Assembly (NCBI GenBank): GCA_013368325.1
Contig: JAACJK010000001.1
Span: 1,364,001-1,428,000, forward strand
Direction: 5' to 3'
Source of the DNA: Ephemerocybe angulata
Lineage: Eukaryota > Basidiomycota > Agaricomycetes > Agaricales > Psathyrellaceae
Length of the DNA stretch: 64,000 nucleotides
Below the pieces are notes generated by a model, which worked only from the letters and a program-made list of their open reading frames with translations, had not been told where the DNA came from and made no database searches. Each line of letters starts with the position of its first letter. Position 1 is the stretch's first letter. The translations under genes and the position numbers were made by a program. Positions 1 to 12,244 of this stretch are shown here, in pieces.

Positions 1-211
1 ACGTGCACAGAGATACCTGCATCCCTTCAAGAGCTCCTCAAAAGATATAAAAGACGTTCCGCCTGCACACATCCAAATACAAGTACGCTCATACTCTCGA
101 AAAGCCAATGCTATACAACATACAGCTCTGATCGGAGCCGCGCGCTCCACGCGCGCTACTTCGGGCGCCAAACGCGCCTTCCGTGCCTTAATCTAATCAA
201 ACTGATCGCCC

Positions 212-755
212 TCAGTCGACAGACTGCCTGAATATTCGCTCCCGTGCCACCCTTCGACAGGTGTATGTACATCTGTTCGACATGAACCCCACACAGACGG
301 GCCCGAGTCTGAACCGAGGATTCAGAGGATCGGTGAAATGAGCTGATAATGAAGTGAGCCAGCAAGCTGGACCACGCGCAGATCCAGCCCGCATAACATA
401 CAAGGTTGTCCGAGTAGGGTGCTTCAGCTTCACGTTGCAGGAGAATAAATAGCCATCCAGCGGACCTTCGTCGGCTCCTTCAGGTGCTAAAACACCCCGG
501 TGGCCAGACCACTTCCCCGAGGCCACGACGTTAATTGCACGTCCCTTCACTCCCATTCTAATACCCTCATACATGAATTCAAAGTCTGAAGACCCGGAGG
601 CAGTGTCCTCGCAAATACCATTCCCCAAGCCGGCCGCGGTTCTCCAAGTACCCTCAGCCGTCCAAGGCGGACGGGCGGAGAAGCCAGAAACGTACAGTAC
701 GTATGTATACTTATCGTCCCTTCTTCCCTCCCTGAGCGCTGAGCGCTCAGGTGCT
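212..755 (-). CDS. Possible exon of an unrecognised gene
   Basis: A minus-strand frame stays open for about 180 codons with a protein-like composition, including the stretches GLGNGICEDTASG and SGKWSGHRGVLAPEG. There is no good ATG at its head: the upstream limit is a stop near 755, and the first ATG codons are internal. If real it is probably an internal or last exon whose start lies further right, or whose middle is spliced. I recognise no family. It could equally be a chance open frame, so the borders are approximate. Confidence 0.25.
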
Positions 756-2505
756 TTTAATTATCCATACGGTAGCCCCTTCCGGGGCGCTTTACATACG
801 TAGACTGGCGATGGCGTCACATCCGTACCCCTCGCGAGCAGACGTCAACTTGAAGGCCTCCCAGCTGATTGCACAACCTAATCTCGAATCTCGACCGCCG
901 CAGCAGGCAAACGATCAGATGGAATAATAGGGTGGTCTGGACATGCTGGATGCTCTGGGGACATGGCGACGGGATATTGACACAGGCGAGCTCTCGCTGC
1001 AGGCAACGATGTCGTAGTAGTACTAGGATAGTGGGGAGAAGGGGAAGAGGCGAGCTGAACCGAGCTGAGGCGACCGGGGTTTCACTGAAATCAGAATCCT
1101 TCATACTCTGTATGGTATCACAATTATCATTATGAACCATGACGTTCTCGTTACAATGTTTCCGTATGCACATACCGCATGCATACCCCATCGACGTTCG
1201 ACGATCAGTGCCGGAGAACCTGTACAATCACCGTCATTAAGCAGGAATATCAGCTGCTCATCCAAGTTCCAGCCCTTGAACGTGGTCACATCATCCATCC
1301 ATCCACCCACCTCTGCGCACGGTAAGCGCCGACCGCGCAGAACCCCAACCACCCAAATCAGGGTCGCACCGTTCGTCCCCCGCACTCGTTTCGCATACCA
1401 CACCATACATACCATATCATTCCCCCTGCCCACCGTGACCCCACAAACTCCCGTCGCCTCCCGTCCCTCTCCCCAGTCAACCCGAGCACCCTCATCCAGT
1501 CCTCGCCGGCAATAAAGTACAGGGGTGAACCGTGACGCTGACGACGCCGCCCTTCACTGTCCGGCAACTTAAAGTTAACGCTCGGCCCCCCTTTTTTGTT
1601 TTGAATTTCTCGACATCGCGACAGCGCACGCGTCCGGCAAGCTTGAAGCAATTCAGTTTCGAGAAAAAAGATAGGGGCTCCAGGTCGCATATTCCCCGTG
1701 CCAGGCCGTGCATAGTTCGCTTACCTACATACCCCTCCCTCTCCCCTTGTGACTGCGTCTGACCGAGAGGGTGCGTTCGACTCCGGGTGCGAAGGAGCAG
1801 TAGAATTCGGAGCTAAGAATATTTGGTTAGGATCCTTCGTCCTTTGCCCAAGAAGCTGAGGACCACCCACCTCCTGTCAGTTCTCTCTACATCCTCATCC
1901 GCGCTCCTCCTCGGATTGACGAACGAGAAAGTTACCTCGGCCACCTCCCGCCGCCCGATCAGGATAGGCTTCCTTCCAATCCAACCCAATCCAATCCAAC
2001 AGCCAGAGCCTGCCAAAGCAAACCCAAACCCAGAGCTATCGTGCGCCACTTTCCCGGACGAACGAACGAACGAACGTTCACGGCTTACCATTGCATACCA
2101 CACCACAGATAGAGATAGGCCGAACACCCGTCAGCCAACCAACCCACCAACGACCGCACCGTCCAGGCCCGAGCCACCCCCTGTGGCCCTGCGATAGCCC
2201 TGCGGTATCCCTGCGGCGGAGACTGAGTGCGAACCAAGTCGCGGCCAAGTAGATATTAGAGTGGGAGTTGCGTGCTTTACGCGCATACTTACGACGAGGG
2301 TCGGAAATTAAGAAGGGAAAGGGGGGAAGAGCATTGTATCCAGGCTTCCTTCCGTCGTACGTTTCCGTTTCCGTTGTGGATTGCGCTTCCCTGCTCTGTG
2401 GGCTGACACCGACCACTAGCGAGCGAGCGAGCGACCAGAATACTCCGAGCCTCAGTACGGATTACCGAACGACCAACGACCGACGGAAAGAAGGCGTACC
2501 ACTGA
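756..2505. other. Intergenic region upstream of the Ser/Pro-rich gene
   Basis: No convincing gene seen. The last 700 bp are rich in C/T and C/A tracts typical of fungal promoters and contain two short microsatellites: four GAAC-type units near 2058-2075 and GAGC-type units near 2419-2433. Small frames on both strands overlap each other and look random. Confidence 0.5.
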
Positions 2506-4559
2506 ATGGCACTGGTCGGATCTATAGCAGGCTTCGGCCTGGGGGACGGTGTTCCTCTCCCCACCATCGTCGTCCGTTCCCGGCAACGCAGACCCAAAGA
2601 CCCCTCGGCGGCACCGAAGCAGCAAAGACCCTCGACGGCCCCTGGGCTCACAGACGCCCCAGCCCTGACGCGGAGACAGAGCCTCGCGGGACGCTTCCAC
2701 CGACACCGGTTTTCCATATTCTCAAGCGAAGATGGCGAGGACGGAGAGAGTACGACAACGACGGAGCTGGTTTACCGAAAGTCGGACGCAGGTGCAACAG
2801 AACGTGAAGAAGGAGGAGGGGAGAACGACGGGGCTAGTGGGGCGCAGACGCCCGTGCCGAGGCGCCTGCAGCGGCCCCGGGCATCGACGATCGTGGCGGC
2901 GAGCAAGCCGACGATGGCGGTGGGGCTGGGGCGCGCGGCGACGGTGCGGCGGGGGTCGGGCGGGGGCGGGGGAGGGGGCGCGCCGATGTCACTGTGGGCG
3001 GGCGGGGGCGGCGGGAAGCCGTCGACAGCGCAGCTGCACCGGGTGGACGGGCTCGCGGGGGTGACGCCGCGGGCGGCGTACCCGAGCTCGCCGGGGGCGA
3101 CGTTCTCGCGGCCGAAGAGCAGCGGGAGCGGGACGAGCGGGAGTACGGGGGAGAGCGTGGCGAGCGGGGCGGGGCGGGTTGTGGTGTTCCAGCTGCCGTC
3201 GCGGGCGCGGGCGCGGGGGATGAGCGTGGACGGCGAGGAGCGCGGACTTGTGCCGCTGCCGCTGGCGATGACGTCGGCGTGGTCGTCGGGCGGGTCGAGC
3301 GACAGCGGGGGCAGCTCAAAGTTCGTCGAGGCTGTGGAGGAGTTCGCCGATGACGACGACCGGGATTCGATCAGCGGGGCCAATAGCGGAGGCAGATTCG
3401 GCGACGGGCATGCTCGTTCTCCTCCACCACAACCGTCGGCCAGCGAGTTCCCGTTCCCGCAGCAGCACTCGCCCGGTCCATTTCATCTGTCAGACTCGTC
3501 ACATATCGGCGGTGTACAGCCTTGCAGCCCCCACCCTCATATAGATCGAGGCCAGGAATCAGTTTCGAGCAAAACACCCTACGCTTATCCTGGTGAGTGA
3601 TTAATGAATCGTGACTCCTGCAGGGCCCTTTTGTTCTGAAAATTCCGGCCGCTCGGGGTATGGAATGCGATACACGAGGCCTGCCCTTTTCGGTGCAGAC
3701 TTGTCCATTTCACCCAGCCTTCCTCCAATTGGCTCTTCTCTTCTTCTTCTCCTTCTTCTGTGGGCTGTATTAACTGCAACCCGTTGTAATAGACACAACA
3801 ACGCGCAGTGAGGACGACCACACGGGCGCGACTTTTAAACACCTGTCGCTGTCAAGTGCCCAAGGATCGCCGCGGAGCCCAGAGAACTCTGTCGTTAGCC
3901 CAGACGTAGCGCCGTCATCGCCAGGACACGAGGTCGAGAGCGAGCCGCCGAAGAGTCCACACCCAACTCCACTAGACGATCCCACCCACGACCCAGAATC
4001 CACGCCGCCTGGAGCAGCGTCAGCACCACCAGCACCCGAACTCGACTCTGCACCCGCCGACCACTCGAATCCAAACCCCGCGATGCTGTCATCCTCGCAC
4101 GGCTCGGGGTCCGTCTCGACGAGCGGGCACCCGCCCTACCCCTACGCACACCTCTACCCCCAGCCGCACGCCTCGACGTCGCAAGGCCACCGCCACCAAC
4201 CGCACTCGCACCATGGACACGGCAGCCAGGGCATCTCTTACCTTTCATCGCAACAACAGCAGCTTGGTGCTTCCTCCTCGCCGCCAAGAGGGCCGAATCA
4301 GAACCAGACTAGCTACGGCCAGTACCAGGGCCAGTACACGCAGGAGTCGGAGGGGAGTGGGAGCGGGGTGAGGCTGGTAGCGGGATCGAGGACAGCGGCA
4401 CAGAGGCCGGATGGCGGGCAGGGGAGTCAGGCGACGAAGGCGAACTTGAAGGCGTGGTGGAATCAGTTTAATTTCGTGAGGGGAATGAAGAAGGATTCTG
4501 CGAGGGAGGACGAGGGTGGCCCATCGTATCGACGTGAGTCTTTTCTTCTGATCTTTTGA
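2506..4559 (+). CDS. Ser/Pro/Gly-rich protein of unknown function, next to a RhoGAP gene
   Basis: Exon 1 is 2506-3592 and exon 2 begins at 3793; the GTGAGT...TAG intron between them (200 bp) restores the frame exactly. The product is about 617 residues, low in complexity, with poly-Gly near residue 155, an early RRQSLAGRFHRHRFSIF stretch and long Ser/Pro/His runs. Near its end is a tryptophan-containing segment, LKAWWNQFNFVRGMKK, which I associate from memory with the region just before the RhoGAP domain in related fungi. A GTGAGT at 4534 could be a donor; with an acceptor at 4944 the protein would end at 4967 instead of 4559. It may therefore be a separate gene or the 5' part of a long RhoGAP transcript, but no in-phase acceptor into the RhoGAP frame was found. 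GC content is very high between 2880 and 3300. Confidence 0.6.
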
Positions 4560-5075
4560 GAATCTGTCCCTCTATTCTTCCGATCTTTCGTGTGTCTGCC
4601 TCCTTTTCTTCTGATCCTTTTCATTTTGGAGTTGCATGGCGTCGTAACTCGTTGGTTTTCGGTGGCTCTGTGGGTTTCTGGAAGGGGCTTTTGCGAGGCC
4701 CGTGGGTGGAAGGACGTCAACGAGACTTTGCCTCATGCACGGGGGCATTTCGGCCGTCGAGATTTTGCAGGCATCTGTCTGATTGTGTGCTTCCGGAGCC
4801 CCGTCAGTCAGACCCCGGTACGCCAATCGTGTTCTCTCGTGGCCCTGGTCGATTGGCTGCAAACCGTGCATTGAAGTCCCGTTCTGCGCCCGCCTGTCGT
4901 CTGTCTCCATCAGGCGAGAAGCCGCTGCTTACCTAATACTCCAGGATTGGCAACGGGGGCGACTTAAAGTAGCCTTTTCCCATTTATGTACCCTTTTGCT
5001 TTTCGCTCTCATAACAGTACTCCACTCCATCGTCCTCCTTCTTTGCATCCCCTCCCCGGACGAACAAACGCTAAC

Positions 5076-8000
5076 ATGCCCACTTTATCCTCTCTCTCTC
5101 GCTCGCTCACTCTTCCGCTGAACCGCAAACGGACGAACAAACCCCCAACCGCTTCGACGTTGACGACGCCCATGCTCGAAATCACCGACCCCGTATCCTC
5201 TCTGGACCCCTCGCCCTCAACGACAACGACAACGACACCCGCGATCCCTGCAACGACAACAACATCGACGATACCAACGCCGGTGCCGGTGCCAACGCCC
5301 CTCGAATTCTCCGCGTCGGCTCCACCCGCCCTCCCGCGACGCCAAAACTCCTTCCTGGGCATCAAAACATCCGCGCTCTCCACCAACGGTGGGATCTTCA
5401 ACCTCAACCTCGATGGACTCCGCAACAATGGCCCCAAATCACCCACTCTCAAATCACCTACCACTGCACCCAAATCGCCGTTTGCTCGGAGATCCTCGAC
5501 GACCAATAAATCCTCGGACGCGGATGGATTTGTGCCCCCGGCGTATGTAGCCCCAGACAATGCGGCGTCTGGTGCTGGTGTAGTGTTTGGAAAGCCGTTG
5601 AAGGAGAGTTTGAAGTATGCGAGCGTGCAGATATCGACGGCGAATGCGGATGGAGAGTTGTATGTGTGGGGGTATATTCCCGTAGTTGTTGCGAAGTGGT
5701 GCGTCTCGCTCCTCTCTCATTCCCACTTGGAAACTGGATGGCTGGCTTACGTGGATACATGGTCCTGGGTGATAGTGGGCTGTATCTCAAGGAGAATGGT
5801 ACGTTTGCTTATTGCTTGGGGGAGGGGGGAGCTGATTGAGAGGACATTGTAGCTACGGAGGTTCCTGGGACGTTCCGCGTGAATGGCTCGAATCGGCGGA
5901 TGCGAGAGCTACAGGCTGCGTTTGAGACGCCTCCACGAGTGAGTCACCCCTCACCTCCCTCCATCTTGGTCAACTGACACCGTTCACAGTACGGCAAGAA
6001 CCTCGATTGGAAGCAGGAAACGTACACCACACACGATGTTGCGAGCGTGTTTAGGCGGTACCTAACTCAGATGCCTGTACGTCTGAACTCCTACTCGGTT
6101 AGAGGCTGTTAGAGGCCTCTTTTGGATGCTAGAGCTTTGGGGCTGATGATGATTCGTTATAGGAGCCTGTGATACCATATGACTTGTATCATCAGGTGAG
6201 CACTCCGTCCTACCTTCGTTCCATCAGCCTTCGCCCCTAGGCTCAGGTTATTTGACTGACGCTGACTTCCTTTTGTGTTGCTTTGTGCGGGGTGGATAGT
6301 TCCGGGATGCTCTGGGTGCGCACTTCCACATGATTGTCTGGAATTACTCCCGCTTACTGTTTTTATCACATATTCTTACTTGTTCTTTTTGCTCTTCACG
6401 CTCCTTCACACTTCATTTGACCTTCTTTCCCCTTCGGCATCCCCGCTTGGATTTGGATTGGATGCGATTTGATTGTGGCTTGGGAATTGCCAATTGCTCG
6501 ACCGACCAACCGACCGAACCGACTGGCTGCACGCGACCCCTACCCCACCCCACCATCGATGTGATCTCACCCCACGAATGCATACGCGGACGGAATCGTC
6601 ACCTTCTCTTGGGGCCTGGCTGGATGCTGCTTCTGGGGATCTCTGGGTGGGTGTAATGGCTTCTGCACAATGCATTGTTGGCTCCTTCCGGACGTGCACT
6701 TTGGGGTAATTTGGGTGCGGACGCGGGCGGACCTTTTTCGGTTGTGGCTCCATTCCCCATCTCTTCCCCGGATTTGCGCTCCGCTGTTGGTCTGACGACC
6801 GCCACTCGACGATGCAACGGCGTTTGGGTGGTCTTCTTGGATGGGCGGGCTGACGTACCCTCTGACTCACTGCATGCGACCTCTTGACTGCTGATCACCC
6901 TCGTGGAACTACAGGACGAGAACCGTTTAATCAGGAAGAGGTCATCGCGCGGTACAAGGCGCTGATACGGCAGATGCCACGGTCGAACCAGTACCTCCTG
7001 CTGTACGTGCTCGACCTGCTGTCGGTGTTCGCAAGGAAGAGTGATAAGAATTTGATGACTGCCACAAGTGAGTTGGTTTATCAGTTCTTCCGTGTATTTG
7101 TCTTTTCGTTCGTTGCTCGACGACTTGCGACGGGTGGTTGCGATGTCGTACGCCTGCTGGGCGGTGATGAAGTGTTCTTCGGTCCTTCTTCATTTCGTTC
7201 TTCTTCTGTCTATCTATATTTTCCTCTTCTGGCCTTCCTTCGACGCCCCCTTGCCCGAGCTAACCGTAACCTTCTCTCCCTTTCACTCCTTATTATAGAT
7301 CTTGCTGTGATATTCCGGCCGGGCCTGATGTCGCATCCGCAACACGAGATGTCGCCGCACGAGCATGCGCTGAGCCAGCGGGTGCTCGAGTTCCTGATCG
7401 CGCACCAGGACTGGTTCATGCTCGAGATCCCGCCGCCGCCAGGCCGCCGACAAAGCACACAGTACCAGGCACAGGCACATGCATCCCCAGGTACGCAAAT
7501 GCAGTCCCAGTCAGCACCGAGTGGGAGTGCGACGAAGCACGAGCGCCGGGCGAGCGAGAGTCCAGGCGTGCTGCCGACGCCGCCGCCGTCGTCTTCCGGG
7601 GCGGCGGGGCAGAAGCATGTGCAGGGGCAGTTTGTGTATGTCTCTGCGCCGTCGACGCCGACGCAGTTGGGGTCGTTCCAGCAGCAGCAGGAGTCGGCGG
7701 GGAGTGCGTGGGTGAACGTGAGTCCGAATGTGAGTAGTAGTGGCGCTGCTGGGTCTGGTGCTCCGTCGTCGTCTGCTGGGTCCCCGCATCATCACCCGAG
7801 CCCGAATCCAAGTCCCAGTCGGCCCCTGATGTCGCCGCATGCGTCGTCGTCGTTGTCGAGCTCTGCGCACCCGCACCCGCACCCGCACCCGCATCCGCCG
7901 CCGCCGACGGCCTTCCGCCAGCTTAGCGGCGGGGGTCGGCCGGTGTCGGTTGGGGGGAGCGAGGCGACGGTGGACGATGTGATGACGGTGCGCGGGGGCG

Positions 8001-8635
8001 AGCAGGAGGTGTATTCGGATATTGGGGGCGGCGGGTGGAAGCTCGTGTCGCGGGATGTGGGCGCGGGGAGCGCGAATGGGAAGGGGGAGAAGGAGAGGTT
8101 GAAGATGCTGAGGAGGAGGACGACGATGGAGAGAAGTGGTGGGTGTCTCCCTAGGGCTTTTTCTCTTGCTTTTTGATGAGGGTTCTTTTGGTTTTTGGAT
8201 TTGTGCTGACCGAGTTATCCCCCCCTTTTTTTGTTTGTTTGTGTAGAATCCGTGAAGGGGAGTGCGTTGGATGAGGAGGATATGAGTGAGGGAAATGCGC
8301 GTGATGTGGACCGGCCGGTGTCGGGCGCTGGGTCTGGTGCGACCGTGCAGCGGAGTCGGACGTTGCCTTCCCGGCAGAGCCGGAGGAAGGAGAACGCGAG
8401 CGCTAGCGGGAGCGAGACTAATGTCAATAATGACGGCGACGACGGCGCGCCGGCGGGGAAGGAGAATGTGAATGTGAATGCCGGGGGCGTGCAGTTTGCG
8501 GAGGGCACGGGGAGGGGTGGGAGGGAGGTTTTGAAGGAGGGGTCGGCGGGGAGGGGGGAGAAGAGGAGTGTGTTGATGAAGAAGAACCGGAGGGCGAGTT
8601 CGAGTGTGCCTGGGGAGATCCAGCGGACTTCTTGA
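5076..8635 (+). CDS. Rho GTPase-activating protein (RhoGAP domain)
   Basis: Predicted to stimulate GTP hydrolysis by a Rho-family GTPase, so controlling actin polarity or wall growth. Nine exons splice in frame to 749 residues: 5076-5698, 5776-5798, 5853-5938, 5990-6076, 6163-6195, 6300-6315, 6915-7067, 7299-8138, 8247-8635. The RhoGAP domain spans about residues 168-382, from VFGKPLKESLKYAS to LEFLIAHQDWF. The arginine finger is about R224 in GTFRVNGSN, and NLAVIFRPGL is the other family signature. The flanks are Thr/Pro/Ser-rich, with HPHPHP repeats at about residues 525-535. ATG 5076 has an A at -3 and follows a CT-rich tract; an in-frame stop at 4965 limits upstream extension. Odd points are a 16-nt exon, a 23-nt exon and a 599-bp intron. 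The domain call is firm; which Rho it acts on is not known. Confidence 0.93.
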
Positions 8636-10267
8636 TTGGCTGATTCTTTTTTCTTCCGCTTATATTTGGTTTGTGTTTTTGTGTAGTATGGTTGGTCTTT
8701 TTCTTCCTCGTCTGTTTCTTTGACTTTCTTTCGGTTTGTAGTTTGACTGGATACTTTACTCTCGCCGATGGCTTTAGTTCTTACATGCCTATCTCTCCTC
8801 CCTTACTTCTTGTATATCTTGTATATTCATTCTCTGGTTTCGTTATTGGATCGCATATTACCCCCCGTTTCTTGGTTGTACTCTTATCCCTTTCTCCTCT
8901 ACGCAACAAATCTTCTTACTACTATGTATGACCGACCCCGCACCCACGCACGAACGATCTCGAGACGAACGAATGAACGAACAATTTGGACTTCTGTCTA
9001 TATATACTACGATCTTGCATGTTATGAATATGGATACGCGGATACCGGTTTGTGTTGGTCTTTTGGTGTTGTGTGGTGGTGTCGAATGGACGGACGGATG
9101 GACAAGGCTGATACTCTAACCTAGCTAATAGAATCATTTGTTGGAAGGGATTTCCACTCATTGAAGAACTCTAGAATCCTCCTGAGGAAAAGGATGTTTG
9201 CCGAAGATCTTGCTGATCAAGCACGTACGAGATGAGTGGCTTTATGAGGGCCTGCACCGCAGCAGGTATAAGCTGGGAAGTCAGTTGTTCTTTGGGCTTT
9301 CGCCTTCACTTATCTCGTACTGTATACTCCAGTGACCTTGGCAGAAGTTGGCGAAAGTAGCAGTGCAAGGCATGTCGTATTTTCGCGGAAGATGGCGAGA
9401 CAGCCACAATCAACGATGGTGATAGGGATACAGACACGTCCTCGCCGGGGGACAAAACCGGGGGACTCATAAGATCTATCAGGTTCTCAAGCATGGACTC
9501 CAACGATGACAAGAAATTCCCTCTGGATACCTCGAACTTCACTGACACTGCAGTATCTCGGCCCAGACGAAATTCGAGCACATTTTAGACAGAAGATAAC
9601 GAGGAACGGGACTGTGAAATGGCTGGAATTTGAACGGCCAAAGCCCGTCCCCCACGTTTATGATTTGCTCCGCCTCCGAGTTCGAACGTTCAAACAGGTT
9701 ACAGGGCCACAGTCCAAATGAAGTTCGAGCACGATAAACGTAGCATGGTACGATACGATGCTCTGAAATGAGAAAGAAAGCGTAATTCTCTGAGGTCAAC
9801 CTGGTCGGAACGCATTTGCGAACGTGGTGAACGCGAGGCCGCGTATGACGTCATGTGGGATGAGGGCCCAGTGGGCGTCTAATACTGTAGGTAAGCAAGA
9901 CCGGCGTCTACCAGGTCAAATCTCTTGCAAACCCCCACTGCAGGACGGCTCCCAACCTCGATTGCTCTTAGGAGCATATTCAAGACCCGAGGAGTGCGTC
10001 AGCTTGTCTGCATTGACTGCATCCCTATGCTTATCCCGCTGGGGCGCTAAGTAATCTCCGCCCGCATAGTCTGCGGGCTGTGCCGGCAATCCCACGACAG
10101 GTGTCATCCATCCCAGCAGCATTCCGGCTTTCAAGCTCCTTCCCAGTGTGGCTTAGGCTGTTAAATTCCGCACCATATCTCTCTTAGGTCGTAACATACC
10201 ATCTTCAACACCGCTGCCTAGCACACCCTACTTCTGGATCTCTTAACTCCAACTATATCTGATAGCT
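8636..10267. other. Intergenic region
   Basis: About 1.6 kb with T-rich sequence after the RhoGAP stop (likely 3' UTR and terminator region). The small frames at 9306-9800 overlap on both strands and carry no recognisable motif. No gene seen. Confidence 0.5.
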
Positions 10268-11949
10268 ATGATCTTGAAGCGTATACCACGTCTTGAATAC
10301 CCTCTTACGCGCCCTTTCGACTCACAGTGGCTATCAGCCATTGCCTACACTATCGGATTTGTATCCATAGTCGTCCTTTCAATTGCAAATGGTGGGCAAT
10401 GTGCATCTTGATGCAGGCTGAGGCCTGAGAAGCTAACTCTTCTTTCAAAGTTGCGCTGGTCGGCTACGATACCGTTTCTGGATTCCGCAGCAACTTTAAC
10501 AGCACCGAAAAGTACTGGTTCGACGCCTTCACGCCCTCCTTTGCGTCAAGATCCAAGCCGGGCAAGCAATGCGACGCACACGTATTTGACGTCGGGGACT
10601 CGTTGATTACCAATTCTTCCCTCTTCGACTGGAGCGTCAACGCGGTCGTCAAAGCAAACGCAGGAGAATCTGGTTTCTCGTACAAAGGCGAGACGTTGGA
10701 TAACTGCGACGTTATTGAAATCAACTTATTCGGAGACTTGAATACATGGACCGTGGAGGGGCAGGTGTTCATGTACTGTGAGCCCCTTGCAGGCACGGAT
10801 GGTGGCACAGGGGGCCTTGTGGTGCTGGGAGGGATGGCGAAGTTTGGGGTCTCTGCTCTTGCTGCTAAGCAGACAGATTTCCAAAGACTGGCTAAGAATG
10901 CTGCGCATAGATCTATCATGTTCACTCTGGGAGATATGTATGTCAACCTTTTATTATAATAGCGCCAAAACCGTTCCTTCACTCTGACAGTAACCACCGT
11001 TAGATTCTCATTGGCAGCGATTGACATTGGGAGCCAGTTTTACAGCGACTACGTTGCATCAAACGGCACAGGTCTCATATCCTACTCCTTGGTTGCAAAA
11101 TTCGAGCACTGCCCTCCTTCTTACGCCCACGAAGCCAGATGCATCGCAAGTCGCACCCAGCCTCCTGCTGTAAATATCACGTCGGTCAGTGGGGTCTCGA
11201 ACAACCACTCGCTTCTCCAGGATAGCTCTTTTGCAGCCCCGGGGACGCTCCAGCTTGAGCTGGAAGAGTCCCTCCGCTCCCCTACTCTCAACTTCCTTCA
11301 GCTAGCAAGAGCAGCAGCACAGATAGATATAGGAAATGCGGCGCCCAATAATTTCCTTACAAACCTCAGCATGGTGGACAGCGTCCTAATACCCACTTAT
11401 CCTTCCGCAAGTCGCCCTGGGGTTTCCATGAAATCTCAGTTGTACAACGCCTGGAAGTCACAATTAATGCAGTCCACCATTGAGCCGAAACCTTACGCGA
11501 ATCTGGGGATATCGGGCCCATCGACGCTTCAAGCAGTCTTCATCTGCCACTTTTCGAGGCTGAAAAGCACTGGTTCCCTCCTGGTGTCGGTCTTGGTTGC
11601 CACGCTTAGTATGTTCTCCTCCGGGTGGGCCATATTACTTATAGTTGCAGCGCACATCGTCAAAACTCGTATCGGGTCCGAAGGTATGCGTCACTGCCAC
11701 CTCATTCATTGCAGGGACATTAACACACATCCTGCTTACCAAAAAGCGAATACCTGCCAAGGCCATCAAGGAGGCAAAGTGACTGCAGACATAGAGAGCG
11801 GCAAGTTCAATGAGGAGGGGGAGTTGGAGAGAGCTGAGGATGGGAAGACGGAGGAGTATGGGTCTTCGATTAGTATACCTAACCCCGATTCAGCCGAGGC
11901 GAAGCGGGAGCCACTTCTGCATCGCAAATCCAGGGGTCTTACACTTTAA
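10268..11949 (+). CDS. Two-TM membrane protein, unknown function (family member 1)
   Basis: Exons 10268-10391, 10451-10937 and 11004-11949, the last probably interrupted by a 63-bp in-frame intron (11684-11746). The product is 497 residues, or 518 if that intron is retained. Residues 1-20 are short and cytosolic-looking (LPRLEYPLTRPFDSQ type), followed by a TM helix at about 22-40. A long, probably extracellular region follows with paired cysteines and N-glycosylation sequons, then a second TM helix (LLVSVLVATLSMFSSGWAILLIV) and a charged tail. The gene at 39022 has the same start, the same first two intron positions and the same C-terminal helix. I know such proteins from agaricomycete genomes only as uncharacterised; function not assigned. 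Confidence 0.8.
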
Positions 11950-12244
11950 AGCACATTAATACTATGTATAATGTCGCTTCTTCATACGACACCAGTGTGC
12001 AAGGATAACGAGGTCTGAGCCCGAGGGCCAAAAGACTAGAATTAAGATGCTCGCTACTGGGTAAGCCAATGCGAGGAAACAAACAAAGAGTTGTAGCCTC
12101 TAGTTAAAAATGGTGAATGAAAAGTCACGCATATCTACGCATCGCCGGCAAATCGGTGATGTCTCGCGACGTCGTATTCTACTTCAATGCCTCTGAATTC
12201 TCTTGAGGAAGAAATACGCCAGCCGGTGCTGCAGGCGTAGTGGA

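Noticed and set aside
2054..2075. Tandem GAAC units as a possible CRISPR or minisatellite
   Set aside because: A four-base microsatellite of four to five units without spacers; the organism is a eukaryote and no CRISPR array is expected or seen.
2772..3383. Minus-strand frames of 160-200 codons in the Ser/Pro-rich gene
   Set aside because: Low-complexity mirror of a very GC-rich exon; no start, motif or splice support.
6157..6898. Frames inside the 599-bp RhoGAP intron
   Set aside because: They overlap on both strands, have no motif, and exon-to-exon splicing restores a conserved RhoGAP sequence.
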